Origin: Patiria pectinifera
Lineage: Eukaryota; Echinodermata; Asteroidea; Valvatida; Asterinidae
Direction of reading: 5' to 3'
Assembly: GCA_029964075.1 (NCBI GenBank)
Contig: CM057134.1
Location: 20,004,905 to 20,068,904 of the forward strand
DNA length: 64,000 bases
Of this stretch, positions 30,651-42,385 are shown piece after piece. Below the pieces are notes generated by a model, which was given only the letters and a program-made list of their open reading frames with translations, searched no databases and was not told the DNA's origin. Position numbers and translations under genes: made by a program. Position 1 is the first letter of the stretch, and the number at the start of each line of letters is the position of its first letter.

Positions 30651-32402
30651 ATGGGGGATGTGAGTTGCTGCGGTCAGATCAGGGACAACATCGTCCGGAC
30701 AAAAGTAGTGACCACAGACCTGAGGTCCACCCCACTACAGAGATGTCTGTCCACTGTAGATTTAACCTTTATTGGTATTGGGTGCATGCTAGGGTCTGGT
30801 GTGTACGTCCTAACGGGTGAAGTAGCCGGTGAGATGGCCGGTCCTGCTGGGTCCATTTCCTTCCTCCTGTCTGGAGTGGTAGCTTTCCTGTCTGCTATTT
30901 GTTACTTAGAGTGCGCCACTCAGCTTCCAGAGACCGGTGCTTCCTACCTGTACACCTACGTCACACTGGGGGAAATGATGGCTTTCATGATCGGTTGGAA
31001 CGCCGTGGTCGTTCGCGTCTTCGCCACGGCTTTAGTCTCGCGGGGATGGAGCGCCTACTTCGATGATGCCATCGGTGATCACATCAGTAACTTCACCGTG
31101 GCGTTTGTGCTGAATGGTGAGGAATGGTCCATCCCTGTCCTGGCTAGATACCCAGACTTTGTAGCTGGTCTGGTCGCCCTCTTTGCTTGCCTCCTGGTTG
31201 CCGTGGGAACGGAAGTCTCTGCTAAGGCAAACATGTTCTTTGTTTTCATCAACATCGTGACCATCGCGCTGGTGTTCATCTTCGCAATGATCCATGCGGA
31301 CTTCTCCTTCTTGACCAAGCACGGCTTCTTCCCGACCGGCTTTGGTGGCGTCATGACAGGCGCCGCGGCCTGCTTCACAGGGTACTGCGGCTTCGAGGCC
31401 ATCGCTTTCAGTGCTGAGGAAGCCAAGAACCCCAGTAAGGGCCTACCCATCGGCATTATTGTGGCCTTCTTGGCATCGATCTTGTGCTATGTGGCTGGCA
31501 CCTTCTCCATCACCGTGCTCTCAGATTACCAAGATATCAACCCAGGATCTCCATTTGTGACAGCCTTCGAAGCAATCGGACTTGACTGGATGAAGTATCT
31601 GGTGGCTGTAGGCGCCTTGGGTAGCATGACCGGAGGACTTATCAACTGTGCTTTCTGCCTGGCTCGAAGCATCTACGTCATAGCTAGGGATGGTCTTCTC
31701 CCTGCCTTCCTCTCTAAGACCAATGCCAGGACACAGACTCCCGTGGTTGCTACCTTTGCTGGGGCAGTCCTGACCGTCATTGTCAGTGTCATCATTGACT
31801 TCCTGGTCATCATCCAGTTCTTGTCCCTTGTAGCCTTCGTTGAGTTTGTCATCGTTGGCATGGCGGCGGTGATTCTCCGCTACCGCCCCCCAGTCCGATC
31901 CGGCTATTCCGCCATTGACGGCAGCGACAGTAGTACTAGTAGCTGCGACAACGACGACGACAATCACGAAGATCATAACGACGGGGAAGCCGACACGGAG
32001 ATGTCCGGGGAATACCCTCGCCGGCTTGTCAAGAAGAAACCACGCGATCGGGACACGGACAACCACAATTCTACCAAACACGGCGAGAAGTCCCCGTTGT
32101 TGGGAAACTCATCTGGTGGTGGACTGCACCGAGCGGCATCTGCCGCCAGCTCCTTCTCTTCATCGGGTTCAGCTTCCCGTCGATGGATCGACAAACATCC
32201 CACCCCTACCGTCATCATCTCGCTGAGCCTCCATCTGCTGTTCGAGTTTATCGCGATGGCTCTCTTGACCTACAAGATGGCCGAGCTCCAGGCTATGGAC
32301 GGAGCCGTCGTATTTGGCGTCGCTTTCAGCGCCGGGCTGGCAATAATCTGTTGTTGGCCACTGTTTGTCTTACCACAGTACAAGGAAGGAATTCCTTTTA
32401 AG
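30651..32402 (+). CDS. SLC7-like gene 1, exon 1 (1752 nt)
   Basis: One uninterrupted exon encodes 584 residues and most of the membrane domain. The donor is AAG|GTAATT, phase 0, after GIPFK. Confidence 0.92.
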
Positions 32403-35400
32403 GTAATTATTTGTTATGTTTCAGTCCCGATTGAGGTCATCGTCTAGATCATATATTATACAGCAACCTGGAATTTTAAACAAAAGTTTATTGGCTTGCC
32501 ACTTCACTCTTGGCCTGAACAAGTTAGTTCCTTCAACATAAATTAATGGAAAGAATGTAGTATCCAGACGCCACTTCAGTGGTTGTGCACAAAGTCGATG
32601 GAGAGTCGAGAATACTTTTAAGGTATTTTCTAACAAAATTAGAAATGTTTCTCAGTCCCAGATTCATGTCTTTTCAACATTTTTGCAATGACTGACTCTC
32701 ATTGAGATGATACATGAGGAAAAAAGAGTAGCGTCAGGATGCAACATTTTTGTCCAACAGAATGTCCTTCATAAATTGGTTGAGCATAAATTGGTAGACT
32801 TAGGTGGCACTAATTATTCTTTTCAACTACATGTATACCTAAAGTAACCATCAATGAATTTGTGCTCTCAAAAGAACTAGAAAAGAAATTCGTAATTTAA
32901 TGTTTCGTTTAAAATGTTCTGGGTTTCTTTTCAACACATTAAGGCCTAAATGATTATTTTTATGTCCGAGAATGAGCAGAATTAATTGTGGGTGTCTTAT
33001 TTAGTAGGTCTAGGCTACTTCGTTCATCTATTTTGCTGATGGTACTCGGTTTCGTTTATCTTCTGAAGGATGCAAGAGTATAAAAAGGTTAACATGTTTG
33101 TCCATGCTCAGGTCCCTTTAATGCCGTTTGTGCCACTCTTTAGTCTGCTCTGCAACGTCGTTCTCATGGTTCGCTTTGACGCCATTGCCTGGCTGGAGTT
33201 CCTCATCTGGACGTGTGTAGGTAAGTCTGGGTACTCGACCGGAACGTTAATACAAGGAATGTTATGCTCTGAGACCGAGGTGATCTTAACCCTTCAAGTG
33301 TTAATTTCTCTGAGATGGTTTCCTCGGAAATGATTTTTTTTTTCAGATTTGTTGTATTCAAGTAAACAAAACACACATTCATACTTGAGACATGGTTGAA
33401 GTTGAGCCCACTCTTTGAGTGACCGGCTTTCCCTGTTACATGCACGGTCAATGAAAAATCAAAGATTTTTTAGTTACCTTGCGTCAAAAGTTTGACATTT
33501 AAATTTTGACATTTAACAAAGTTGAATTGATCATTTATTAGTACTACAAAAGTTATGAACTTTCTAATGAAACATCGAAAGAAAGAAAAATCGGTCCATG
33601 CAAATTTTTCAGTTCAGCTTAAGACTTGACTCAAGTCGTGAAACGGGCGCAACATACTGAGCCCTTTGTACACTCTAAAAAATAAATTGGTTACGATTAC
33701 CAATATCAGACGTCTTTTAACCAATGTTATGCGTCAATAATGTGTCCAACTCACTTTGTGGGCACAATGACCAAAGGACCTTTGGTTAGCTATAATAACC
33801 AATATTTCTGGATAAATCATTCAACCCTGATCACGTGAAAGCTACGTGAAAGCATGGTTTAACCAATTATCTTGGTTAAATTAGCCATTACGAGGCCAGA
33901 CACAATTAACCATTTGTTATGGTGAATATTCAACCAAAGCTTTGGTTAACTTAATGTAAACGATTTAACCAACCAACTTTGGTTATCGCTGACCTATGCC
34001 ATTGGTTACTTTAACCGACAAAATGGTTAAAATAACCAATTTTATTTTACCACTTTTTTGGTTAATAATTGACCAAGGCTTTTACCAAAAGATTGGTCAA
34101 GGTGACCAGTATGTCTTAACCCATGAAAATGGTAACCAGTTGACCAACCGACGGCTTTAGGTCTTAACCAATGTACAGTTTAAAATAACCAAAGTGACAT
34201 GACGAAATAAGTTTGGTTATTTTTAACCAGCTTTTTTCGACGTGTATATGGAATCATTGCCTCTAAATGCCAACAAAAAAAGTTAAAAAAATACATTCCT
34301 TCAAAAGTCGTTCGGAATTTTTTTTTTATTTGAAAAATCACTGGATGCTAACTTTAAGTCATTCTTTTTTTAAATTCTCACTCAGACTTTCTGTGTTAGC
34401 TCTTCAACAAAGAGAAAAGGTCATGTTAAAGTCATTCCAGTAGGCCATTCATTACATATTTTTGAGCATATTTACAGTGGTTTTTTTCCAAGTCTAATTT
34501 GCATGTCGGTTATTGTGCTTATGTCATATTATCGACGTTGACCCTTTACTAGTAATATCAGTTCAATTGATCACTGAGAAGCAACAGCTGTTGTGGGGTT
34601 TCAATACAAGATAATTTGGCCACTGAAAATTATATTCCTGTTTATCATGCAAAAGCTTAGATTTTTTGGTTAGTGGTTGACATATCTAAATTTCTCTTCA
34701 TAGTGATCCAATCCATTTCCTTCCTTATACATTTTTTTTCTTTATCCTAGTCCTTTAAGAGAATTTGTTTCTTCTGGAAGTCTCTCTCTTCTATGTTTTT
34801 GTATTTCTTGTTACACACTCTAAGAAGTCCCTCTTCATATTGACCCGGAGTCCGGGATTTCATTTGGCCTAACCCTTTTCCGGGTCCAAAAAAATGGCAA
34901 TTTCCCGGGTGAAAATGACACTTTTCGCCAAGGCGGAACGTCATTTTTGAAAAAGTGTCACTTTTGATCCGGAAAGTGGAGTCGTTTTTGACCGGAAACG
35001 TGTAATTTTTGACCCGGAAAAGTACCATTTTTGACCCGAAATAGTGTCATTTTTGACCACGAAAAGGGTAATTTTGACCCGCCGGAGGAGTGTCATTTTT
35101 GACCTGAAAGAGTGTCACTTTGACCCGAAAAAACTTATTTGTGACCTGGAAAAGAGTTGAGCCATATAGAACCCGGAATCCGGGTCAATCTGACCATGGA
35201 CTTTTTAGAGTGTGTTGAGTGCTTTTCAGCCTATAAGTGGCAAATTTCCTTTAAAAATAATGGGGAAAATTAAAGTATCTTCCAATTTCAGGACTGATTC
35301 TGTACTTCACCTACGGAATGCATCACAGCGCGGAGGGCAAGCGGCGTGAGGAGGCGGCCCTGCGGAGTGCCCTGGCCGCCGCGGCGCGGCTACGGCCCGC

Positions 35401-35587
35401 TCCATCACGCGACGCGGTCATCACCCACTACGACCCAGAGACCGAGAACGGGGAATTTGACGGCGAGGCTGGGGAGCGAGAGCGCATGGCCAAGGCCCGG
35501 GCCCAGTCCCTGGCGGTGGTGGTCACGCGAGACGGTCGGAGCTATTCAGCAACACCGACCTACGGCAGCACAGATGCATTCGTCTGA
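30651..35587 (+). CDS. CAT-like SLC7 amino-acid transporter (3 coding exons)
   Basis: The exons are 30651-32402, 33112-33220 and 35292-35587, in phase, about 718 residues. It is a multi-pass plasma-membrane amino-acid transporter of the APC/SLC7 CAT branch. Visible are CLSTVDLTFIGIGCMLGSGV (TM1 with GSGVY), CYLECATQLPETGASYLYTY, ACFTGYCGFEAIAFSAEEAK and NPSKGLP, then GSMTGG and ARDGLLPAFL. An acidic, Ser-rich cytosolic loop (~420-515) with a SPLLG dileucine-like motif precedes the last membrane helices. The C-terminal tail is charged. It departs from classical CATs at [10 protein letters not shown] (here CYLECATQLP), so substrate is unclear; SLC7A4-like is one possibility. The ATG has G at -3 and +4. 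Confidence 0.9.
33112..33220 (+). CDS. SLC7-like gene 1, exon 2 (109 nt)
   Basis: The acceptor is ATGCTCAG and the donor GTAG|GTAAGT. It encodes VPLMPFVPLFSLLCNVVLMV and then WLEFLIWTCV, the penultimate membrane segments. It has the same length and phase as exon 10 of the second transporter. Confidence 0.9.
33671..34244. mobile_element. Element rich in TTAACCAA/TTGGTTA with CACTCTAAAAAA terminus
   Basis: The left end is CACTCTAAAAAATAAATTGG and the right end, reversed, CACGTCGAAAAAAGCTGG; TA flanks both sides. The interior is packed with AACCAA and TTGGTTA phrases in both orientations. It lies in intron 2 of the transporter. Confidence 0.65.
34814..35214. mobile_element. MITE with CACACTCTAA termini and GACCCGGAAA internal repeats
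   Basis: The left end is CACACTCTAAGAAGTCC and the right end, reversed, CACACTCTAAAAAGTCC. The interior alternates GTCATTTTTGACC with CCGGAAAA in about 20-bp steps. It is the only clearly bounded member of a family with five copies in this window. It lies 77 bp before exon 3. Confidence 0.75.
35292..35587 (+). CDS. SLC7-like gene 1, exon 3
   Basis: The acceptor is CAATTTCAG. It encodes LILYFTYGMHHS, closing the last helix, then an Ala/Arg/Glu-rich cytosolic tail to TGA. It is strikingly GC-rich compared with the flanking introns. Confidence 0.88.
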
Positions 35588-35649
35588 ACAGCTAGGCCTG
35601 GGATCATTGCCTAGGTGAACTGAACCCGAAATGGTTATTTTTAGGACAT

Positions 35650-35772
35650 TTTCTTCAGTGACTGTGTCAGTCGGGGAGCGACTCAGCCAGTGAGTCATTG
35701 ACTCAATCAGTCAGTTAGTGACTCAGTCAGTCAGCCTGACTCAGTCAGTTATGTCACTCAGTTGCTCAGAAG
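35650..35772. repeat. ACTCAGTCAGT low-complexity repeat in 3' UTR region
   Basis: Repeated GACTCAGTCAGTCAG-like phrases begin about 65 bp after the transporter stop codon. Confidence 0.6.
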
Positions 35773-36592
35773 AAAAAAGACTTGCCCTTCATACGGCTCA
35801 GCAAAAAAATACCTTATCATTTCCTATTTCACACAGATATGTATTGAGAAAACATCTCCCACCATAGCACGTTTACATTTTAAAGCAAAAATAGACCGAT
35901 AAGTCTCAGGCGGGCTTGATTTTGTAATAATTTCAGCTGGCAAGCTGGCTTTAGTTACGTTTTCTCGTCCACAGCACGAACCAAACCATCCGGAAGTCCA
36001 TGCATGCAAGTCCCTTTTGTGCACTAACGAATATAGGTTTGTTTTGCAACTTCATCCTCTAAAAAAAAATGGCTCGGAGAACCACCATTAAGCAGTATTA
36101 CTTATATCTTGTTGGATTTTCAATTTTAGGTAGATTTTGAGGACCTGAGTAAAAACAAGCACCCCCCCCCCAACCTTGCGTGCCCATCCCCTTCCATTTC
36201 TAAACATTTACCAGTCATTATTGCTGGTTAGATTTGAACATGCGACATGATTTCTTTTCGAAACTTCTTTCTACTATTTCATTCAGCCATTGCGCATTTT
36301 AAATTTTCTTTTTCTTTTGTGCCAAACTTCTGGGGTTTTTTGGTTCATTTTCTTTTTCTTCGTTTTAATACAGTATTTAGGTGTGTCTGTGTTGTCCAAG
36401 TCTTTTGAGTTTACGTGAATGCTTTATCTGCCAAGGGGGAAAAGTTATGTCGTTAACAAGTACATTCTAATAAGGCTTTTGTTGTCAGATCAACTGTATT
36501 TCCATACTTGCGATGTTTGTTCAGTGGTTGTTTTATTTTCATCATTGTTAATGGCGACTCAGTTTTTAATGACAGTGATTGTTGTTTATTTT

Positions 36593-36598
36593 AATAAA
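36593..36598 (+). promoter_or_regulatory. Candidate poly(A) signal for transporter 1
   Basis: AATAAA lies about 1.0 kb after the stop at 35587. It was chosen by position alone; closer alternatives may be used. Confidence 0.3.
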
Positions 36599-36755
36599 CC
36601 ACAAATTAAAGAAATCTACCTGATATCTCATAAGTACATTCGTGTCATCATTGCTTCCAGTTTGAATTTTTGCATAATTGCACCGGTTTTTTATGAACTT
36701 TTTGTTTAAATTAATTAAAGACGAAATGTATACCGGAGTAAGTGTACTATTTGGG

Positions 36756-37540
36756 TCGTGTGGCCTGTGGTTAGGGTTCGTGATCCAGGATCAGAGGGTC
36801 AGGGGTTCGAATCCTGCTGCTGGCCATGTGTTGTGTCCTTGGGCAAGCCACTTCACTTCCACTTTGCCTCTCTCCACCCAGGAGTATTCATGGGTACCGG
36901 CATTAGCTGGGGAGTAACCTGCGATGAAACGGTATTCCGTCCAGGGGGAATAGAAATATTCTCAGTTAAAGTACAGAATCCTGCTGTCTGTGATATGTTG
37001 TGTCCTTGGGCAAGCCACTTCACCCCACTTGCCTCTCCACCCAAGAGTATAAATGGGTACCAGCATTAGCTGGGGAGTAACCTGCGATGGACTGGCATCC
37101 CATCGGGGGGGGGGGGATAAAATATTCTCAGTTGTTAAATGTACAGAATCCTGCTGCCTGTGATATGTTGTGTCCTCTGGCAAGCCACTTTACCCCCACT
37201 TGCCTCTCTCCACCAGGAATATAAATGGTACCGGCATTAGCTGGGGAGTAACCTGCGCCTGGATCGACTGGCATCCCATCCAGGGGGAATATAAATATTC
37301 TTAGTTGTTAAAAGTACAGATCCATGCTGCATGTGATATGTTGTGTCCTCGGGCAAGCCACTTTATCCGCACTTGCCTCTCTCCACCCAGGAGTATAAAT
37401 GGCTACCGGCATTAGCTGGGGAGTAACCTGCGATGGAATCCCATCCAGGGGAATAGAAATATTCCTAGTCGTTTTATGCCAAGGAAATCGGAGATTAGCG
37501 CCGGCCTGATAGGCCATATTGGCTCGCGAAGACCTTTACT
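36756..37540 (+). repeat. tRNA-derived SINE with body tandemly amplified about four times
   Basis: The tRNA-like head (A-box region TGGCCTGTGGTTAGG, B box GGTTCGAATCC at about 36806) is followed by four units of about 170 bp. Each contains GATATGTTGTGTCCT, GGCAAGCCACTT, CTCTCCACC and GGCATTAGCTGGGGAGTAAC. It ends GGCCTGATAGGCCATATTGG, as in the 4.5-kb copy. Confidence 0.82.
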
Positions 37541-39687
37541 TTCTTACCATTTAATGCAGAGCATTGATTATGTTATTAAAATTCAGAACGTTTCGTAGTA
37601 GTGCAAACACAAAGACACGTTTTGTGTCATGTGGGAAGTGATAGATTTGTTAAACCGATCGATACTATAACCAGTAAGGTCGCCATGATGAACATTTCGA
37701 ATGTCTCATTGTGTCGACACCGTATTTTATTATCTCTCAGAAATTTTGGAAATGTTTCATTTCCGAGAAAATGTGACCACTATAAAAGTAAACAAGGGAA
37801 ACAAATTGAAACTAATGGAAAATGTTCTGAAACTTGGGAAAATTGCTGGTAACTGCAGCCAATTGAAATGCATGTTGAACTGCGTAATATTTGCACCACT
37901 TTCTCTATGATTTTGTGAAATACGCATAATGCCAATAGCCAGATAACGAATCTAAATGCACAAAACTAGGCAGACAACTAATTAATGCGATGCTATATGC
38001 AAAACAAAGTGGAATTTGACCTCTGTCATATTGACTTTCTGTTAATGATATTTTGTTATCCCAGGGAGTGTTGATTAAGGCCAGATTGATTGTCATAATT
38101 TATTCATTTCGTGAGAAGATACCATACTTCCATAGTGAATACCGGATTGTGTTGGTGATATTAAGTTACTGCCTTATCAAGCCGTTTTGGTATTTCGCAA
38201 TAAATTCGAGTGCGGCATTGTTACAACCGGTCTTGTCTGGATTGAACGATTTTTTTTATTACAAATCAGAAATTTTGAAATCCTTTTTTTTTTAATTGCG
38301 CAAGCTTCAATCGGCACTGTTACATGTGACAAAGATCTGAACACTTGGGACCAAAGCGTTTGACTCCCAGAATGCAATGCAGCTTCCGGTGTGCAATATC
38401 CCATCACAAATCACTATACAACTTAAAATAAAGTATAACGTTGAATTCCGTCCAAATCATCCGTTTCGGTACTCGGCTCAAGCGCAATCTACCGTAGCTG
38501 TAGGCAACTCGTCCGACGGGGTTTTTAGCCGACAAGGCCCATGAACTTCCCACACGACATACGGTAAGTGATTTCTCGTGCTGTTATTATCTATAACTTG
38601 GGCAATTGTACGAGCTCTTCCTTTGTACAAAATGTACTGGCTGGAAAATATGAATAACTGGTTTTTTTTGTCCCAAGCGACGTAAACATTTCATGCTGGC
38701 ATGATTAATAAATTGAATTGAATTGAATTGAAAAATGGGGTCTAATAAATATTTGCGGGTGTGTGTAGGTTTGTTTATGCATTCGATATGGGACGTGGAG
38801 GACAATAGTATGTTCCACAATTCCCGAAGTACCACAATTGACGATCGTGTAAAAAACATATCACCAGCATAATGGGAGGTCTTCCTAAAAAGTTATAAGA
38901 GGAAATATAGGGGGTCCACTGATCTTTATAATTATATTGAAACTGGTCTTGGGTACCGCCTGATGCTTCCGGTTAGCCCTACTTTTGAAAGAAACTTGAA
39001 GCTGTGGCACACACACACACCAAGGTTGGTTTGTTTATGGTGTAAATCGAGGATTTTCTATTGTTCCTCTTCCCTTTTCCTTTGTTTAGGCCTATACTCT
39101 AATAACTTTTTGCAACAGCTCCAATTGGTTTTGTACACGTTCAAGTTTTCTAACATCGAGTTCGTCCTCGATTTGGTTCCTGTCCTCAATTCATCGATGA
39201 TGTTGCACGTGTGTGTCCACACATAAGTGATTTACCTGCAATCGTGGACCCATTGTCCCTCTTTTGTTTGTACTTAAACTTTTTAGGATGACGTCCCATA
39301 TGTTTTGTACCACGACCGTCACCTTCGGGAATTGTGGACCCCAATTGTCCTCTATTCTTCAACGTCCCCCATTGAATGCAGAAACGAATCGAACTCAGTA
39401 ACTCACACGCATTCCTTGGTGTCTGTCTACCTTAATTGGAGCTTGAGTATAACAGATTTTAATCACATGATCAAATTTATTATACTCAACGCAAACATAT
39501 TGCTGAGGTGTACGGTGTACAAATTTCCCTGCTTTCCGTGTAGGCCTAATGTCGCACGATTGCGGACGTTGTACGAAGCATCTTATCTGAGGCGGCAGGA
39601 TTCTAAGGCAGCCAATCAGCGTTTGCATCCTAAGGCAGCCAATCAGCGTAAGGGAGTTGCCGCCAAATTGCTTTGGCCAATCCGTAA
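37541..39687. other. Intergenic with a dispersed inverted repeat
   Basis: No gene is supported. About 38756-38857 and 39296-39412 are imperfect reverse complements (sharing TGCATTCRATRKGGGACGT-like and TTCCCGAAG blocks), perhaps the termini of an old element. A GAATT microsatellite lies near 38710. CTAAGGCAGCCAATCAGCGT is directly repeated near 39603 and 39632. Confidence 0.45.
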
Positions 39688-40055
39688 GGCCAAAAAAAAT
39701 AAGTCTCCGGTTTCTGGTATGGAGCTTGTCCAAAAAGTGGTGCGGCGACGCGGCTTTTTTTTTTTTTACCTGACTTTTTTGCTTCAAATGTCGGCTGATG
39801 ACTGCAAACCCCGATGTGCAACGACTAAACTAAGTGGGATATATGGGAGTCCCAGAGACATAAAGAGCTTATTCCCATCTAAACCCCATAAAAAACGTTA
39901 AAATTGTGCAGTAGCAGGATTCCAGTCAAACCAGTGAGTTTGGCGGTTTTGAGACATCATCTTTCATTGAAAAAAAAACTTTTTCATTTTGCCGACGCGC
40001 ATGGCTACGGCGACGCGCGCGCATACCAGAAACCGGAGCCTTTTTTTTTTTGGCC
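39688..40055. mobile_element. Harbinger-like MITE, copy 1
   Basis: It starts GGCCAAAAAAAATAAGTCTC and ends in the reverse complement, including CATACCAGAAACCGGAG. The 3-bp duplication TAA lies at 39685-39687 and 40056-40058. A GGCC-type end with a 3-bp TWA duplication fits PIF/Harbinger. The interior has CGACGCGCGCG blocks and no transposase. Confidence 0.82.
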
Positions 40056-40213
40056 TAATGATGTGTGATTTGCGCGAGGTTGTGTAACTTGTGTTTTCTG
40101 TGCATTCTTTGTCACGGCTTCAAAATATAAACATGGAAGTTATGAAACGAAGGTCAGGTAAGTGTCAGGTCTGGGAATCAGACTACCATTTTATTATATA
40201 TCTCTGCTCTTTA

Positions 40214-40555
40214 GGCCAAAAAAGGCTCCGGTTTCTGGTATGGAGCTTGCCCAAAAAGTGGTGCGGCGACGCGGCTTTTTTTTTTTTTACCTGTTTTTTT
40301 GCTTCAAATGTCGGCTGATATTATGGGAGTGCAAATATTATGGGAGACCAGAGAGGCCACATAAAGCTTGTTCTCGATCATAACCCCATCTAAAAACACG
40401 TTAAAATTGTGCAGCAGCAGGATTCCAGTCAAACCAGTGAGTTTGGCGGTTTTGAGACATCATCTTTCATTGGAAAAAAACTTTTTCATTTTGCCGACGC
40501 GCATGGATACGGTGACGCGCGCGCATATCAGAAACCGGAGACTTTTTTTTTGGCC
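40214..40555. mobile_element. Harbinger-like MITE, copy 2
   Basis: It has the same termini and interior as the copy at 39688-40055 (GTTTCTGGTATGGAGCTTG, TCAAATGTCGGCTGAT, GGATTCCAGTCAAACCAGTG), in the same orientation. The 3-bp duplication TTA lies at 40211-40213 and 40556-40558. Confidence 0.82.
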
Positions 40556-40558
40556 TTA

Positions 40559-42150
40559 TAATCTTATTATTATTATTTTTTTTTAACGTCATCTATTATG
40601 AGGGTAAACTCCAATCAGTGCAAGGCACTGCTTTCCATGGAGGCCCTCAAGTTAATGAGAACTATGAGACCCATTAGGCTATGTAGCACCTTTATAAGGA
40701 TTTACAAGGTGCTACAGACTACCATTTTGCGTGACGGTCCGTCGGCAAATTTTATGATGGTACCCCCCCCCCCATTCAATATGGTCGAGCGACGCCCGTG
40801 TTCTCACTCGTCTTAACAGGTCCCTGGTTTCTTTGGACATTAGAAAGCATACTTTCGCAATCCATGATCCACCGTAACCGTGAAACAGTCGACCCGGGCA
40901 CTTATTGGCGAGTTGACGTCTGTTGCACGCTTTGCCTCCAGATTAGATCTTATTCATTTTAATTCTTCCCCCATTGGTATTTATCACAGATTCTGTATAC
41001 CGTACAGAAGTTGGATCACTGCGTTGGTGTTCGTCTTGATCTGCCTCGTTGCTATCCTCATCTATGTGGCAGTGCAACATCTGCTCCTCTGTCAACCGAG
41101 TTACCGTCAAATGCTCGTCTCTTAGGGCTTAAAGGTATTGGAGAAATGTGCACTTGTGATTTTACGAAATGCAACCTAGAAGGTCCCCTTTTCCGATTTG
41201 ACCCGAAGTCCGGGTTTACCGGCCTGACACTTGTCACGGTCACAATTGACATATTTCTGTCTCAAAATGACTTTTTTCGAGGTTTCGGGTCAAAATGACC
41301 CGGGAAATGAGTCAGAGAAGTGTCATTTTGATTTTTGACACGGAACAGTACCAATATGGACCCTGAAAAAGTGTCGGGCTGAAGAGAACCCGGATAACAG
41401 GTCAATGAGAAAGGCGTCATGGACACAATGGACACTTTTCTGGCTCAAAATGACATTTTTGCTGAGGTTAACGAGTCGGCAAAGTGTCATTTTGACCCTA
41501 AATAATGTCCTAAATAATGGTGCAAGTGATTTCTAGCAATAGCGTTTCACTATTTTTTTTAATGCTTTTGTGTCCGCAGATGCCAAAAAAATCAAACACA
41601 ATAATCTTGTTCGTATAATTATATATTGCCGACCGTCGAAGTGCAAGTAACTGAATTTGTCGAGATAAAAAAAAGGGTTTTAGATTTTGGACATACATGG
41701 AATTTTTGTGCTAAACTTTATTTCGATGCTGTGTAAAGGATGTAGTCTTTCATGACTTATATATAGCAAGCGACATTTATTACAGACACTTTCTTGCAGA
41801 AGGAATGTCAGAAGAAAACAAGAAAACAGCCCCTTTTCAGCTAAAGCAATTGCATATCGCCTCGCATGATGTACCCACAACCTTTCTGGCGATCGTCTTA
41901 ATTCATGGGATGGAATGTCTTAGCCGGATACCGGAATGTTTTTGTGTTGTTTTTGTATAATAGTTTGGTATTTAAAGTGTGATTGGAATTTACAATCCAT
42001 CAGAGTCGGTAAATTTGGTGACATAGTTGGTCTACTCGAACTCGCAATACAGGATTCTAACTAACAAGACAGCCCAACCGGTGGTGCAGTTGTCGAGACG
42101 CCGATACCAGCAAATAGGTGGTGTGGGGTTCAGACGAAGCCTAGGGCAAC
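40559..42150. other. Upstream flank of transporter 2
   Basis: No other gene is supported. GACCC(T/G)-AAAGTGTCATTTT repeat phrases occupy about 41195-41520. A short frame at 40880-41125 could encode one hydrophobic stretch but has no further support. Confidence 0.35.
41195..41520. repeat. GACCC/GTGTCATTTT repeat family member
   Basis: Phrases such as TGACCCGAAGTCCGGG, GTCAAAATGACCCGGGAAA and AAGTGTCATTTTGA recur at about 20-40 bp spacing. It is related to the element at 34814-35214, but the ends are not clear. Confidence 0.6.
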
Positions 42151-42385
42151 ATGGTGCTACGTGCCATCGCGCGGGCTCTGACCCGCAAGAAGAACATCAC
42201 CGAAGAAACCCAGAGAGAGAGCCACCTACGGAAGTACCTGTCGACCCTTGACCTGGTGCTGCTGGGGGTGGGGAACACCCTAGGGGCCGGGGTGTATGTT
42301 GTCACCGGTGTGCTGGGCAAACTCACGGCCGGACCCGCCATGATTATCTCCTTCCTGATCGCGGCCATTGTCGCCACACTGTCTG
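42151..42385 (+). CDS. CAT gene exon 1
   Basis: The start is GCAACATGG. It encodes the cytosolic N-terminus and TM1 with [13 protein letters not shown]. The donor is TCTG|GTAAGC. Confidence 0.92.

Noticed and set aside
31521-32081. 186-codon minus-strand frame
   Set aside because: It is opposite the real transporter exon; the frame is a by-product of its codon usage.
39305-39901. 198-codon plus-strand frame
   Set aside because: Its second half is the Harbinger-like MITE and the first half overlaps an inverted repeat; no domain is recognised.
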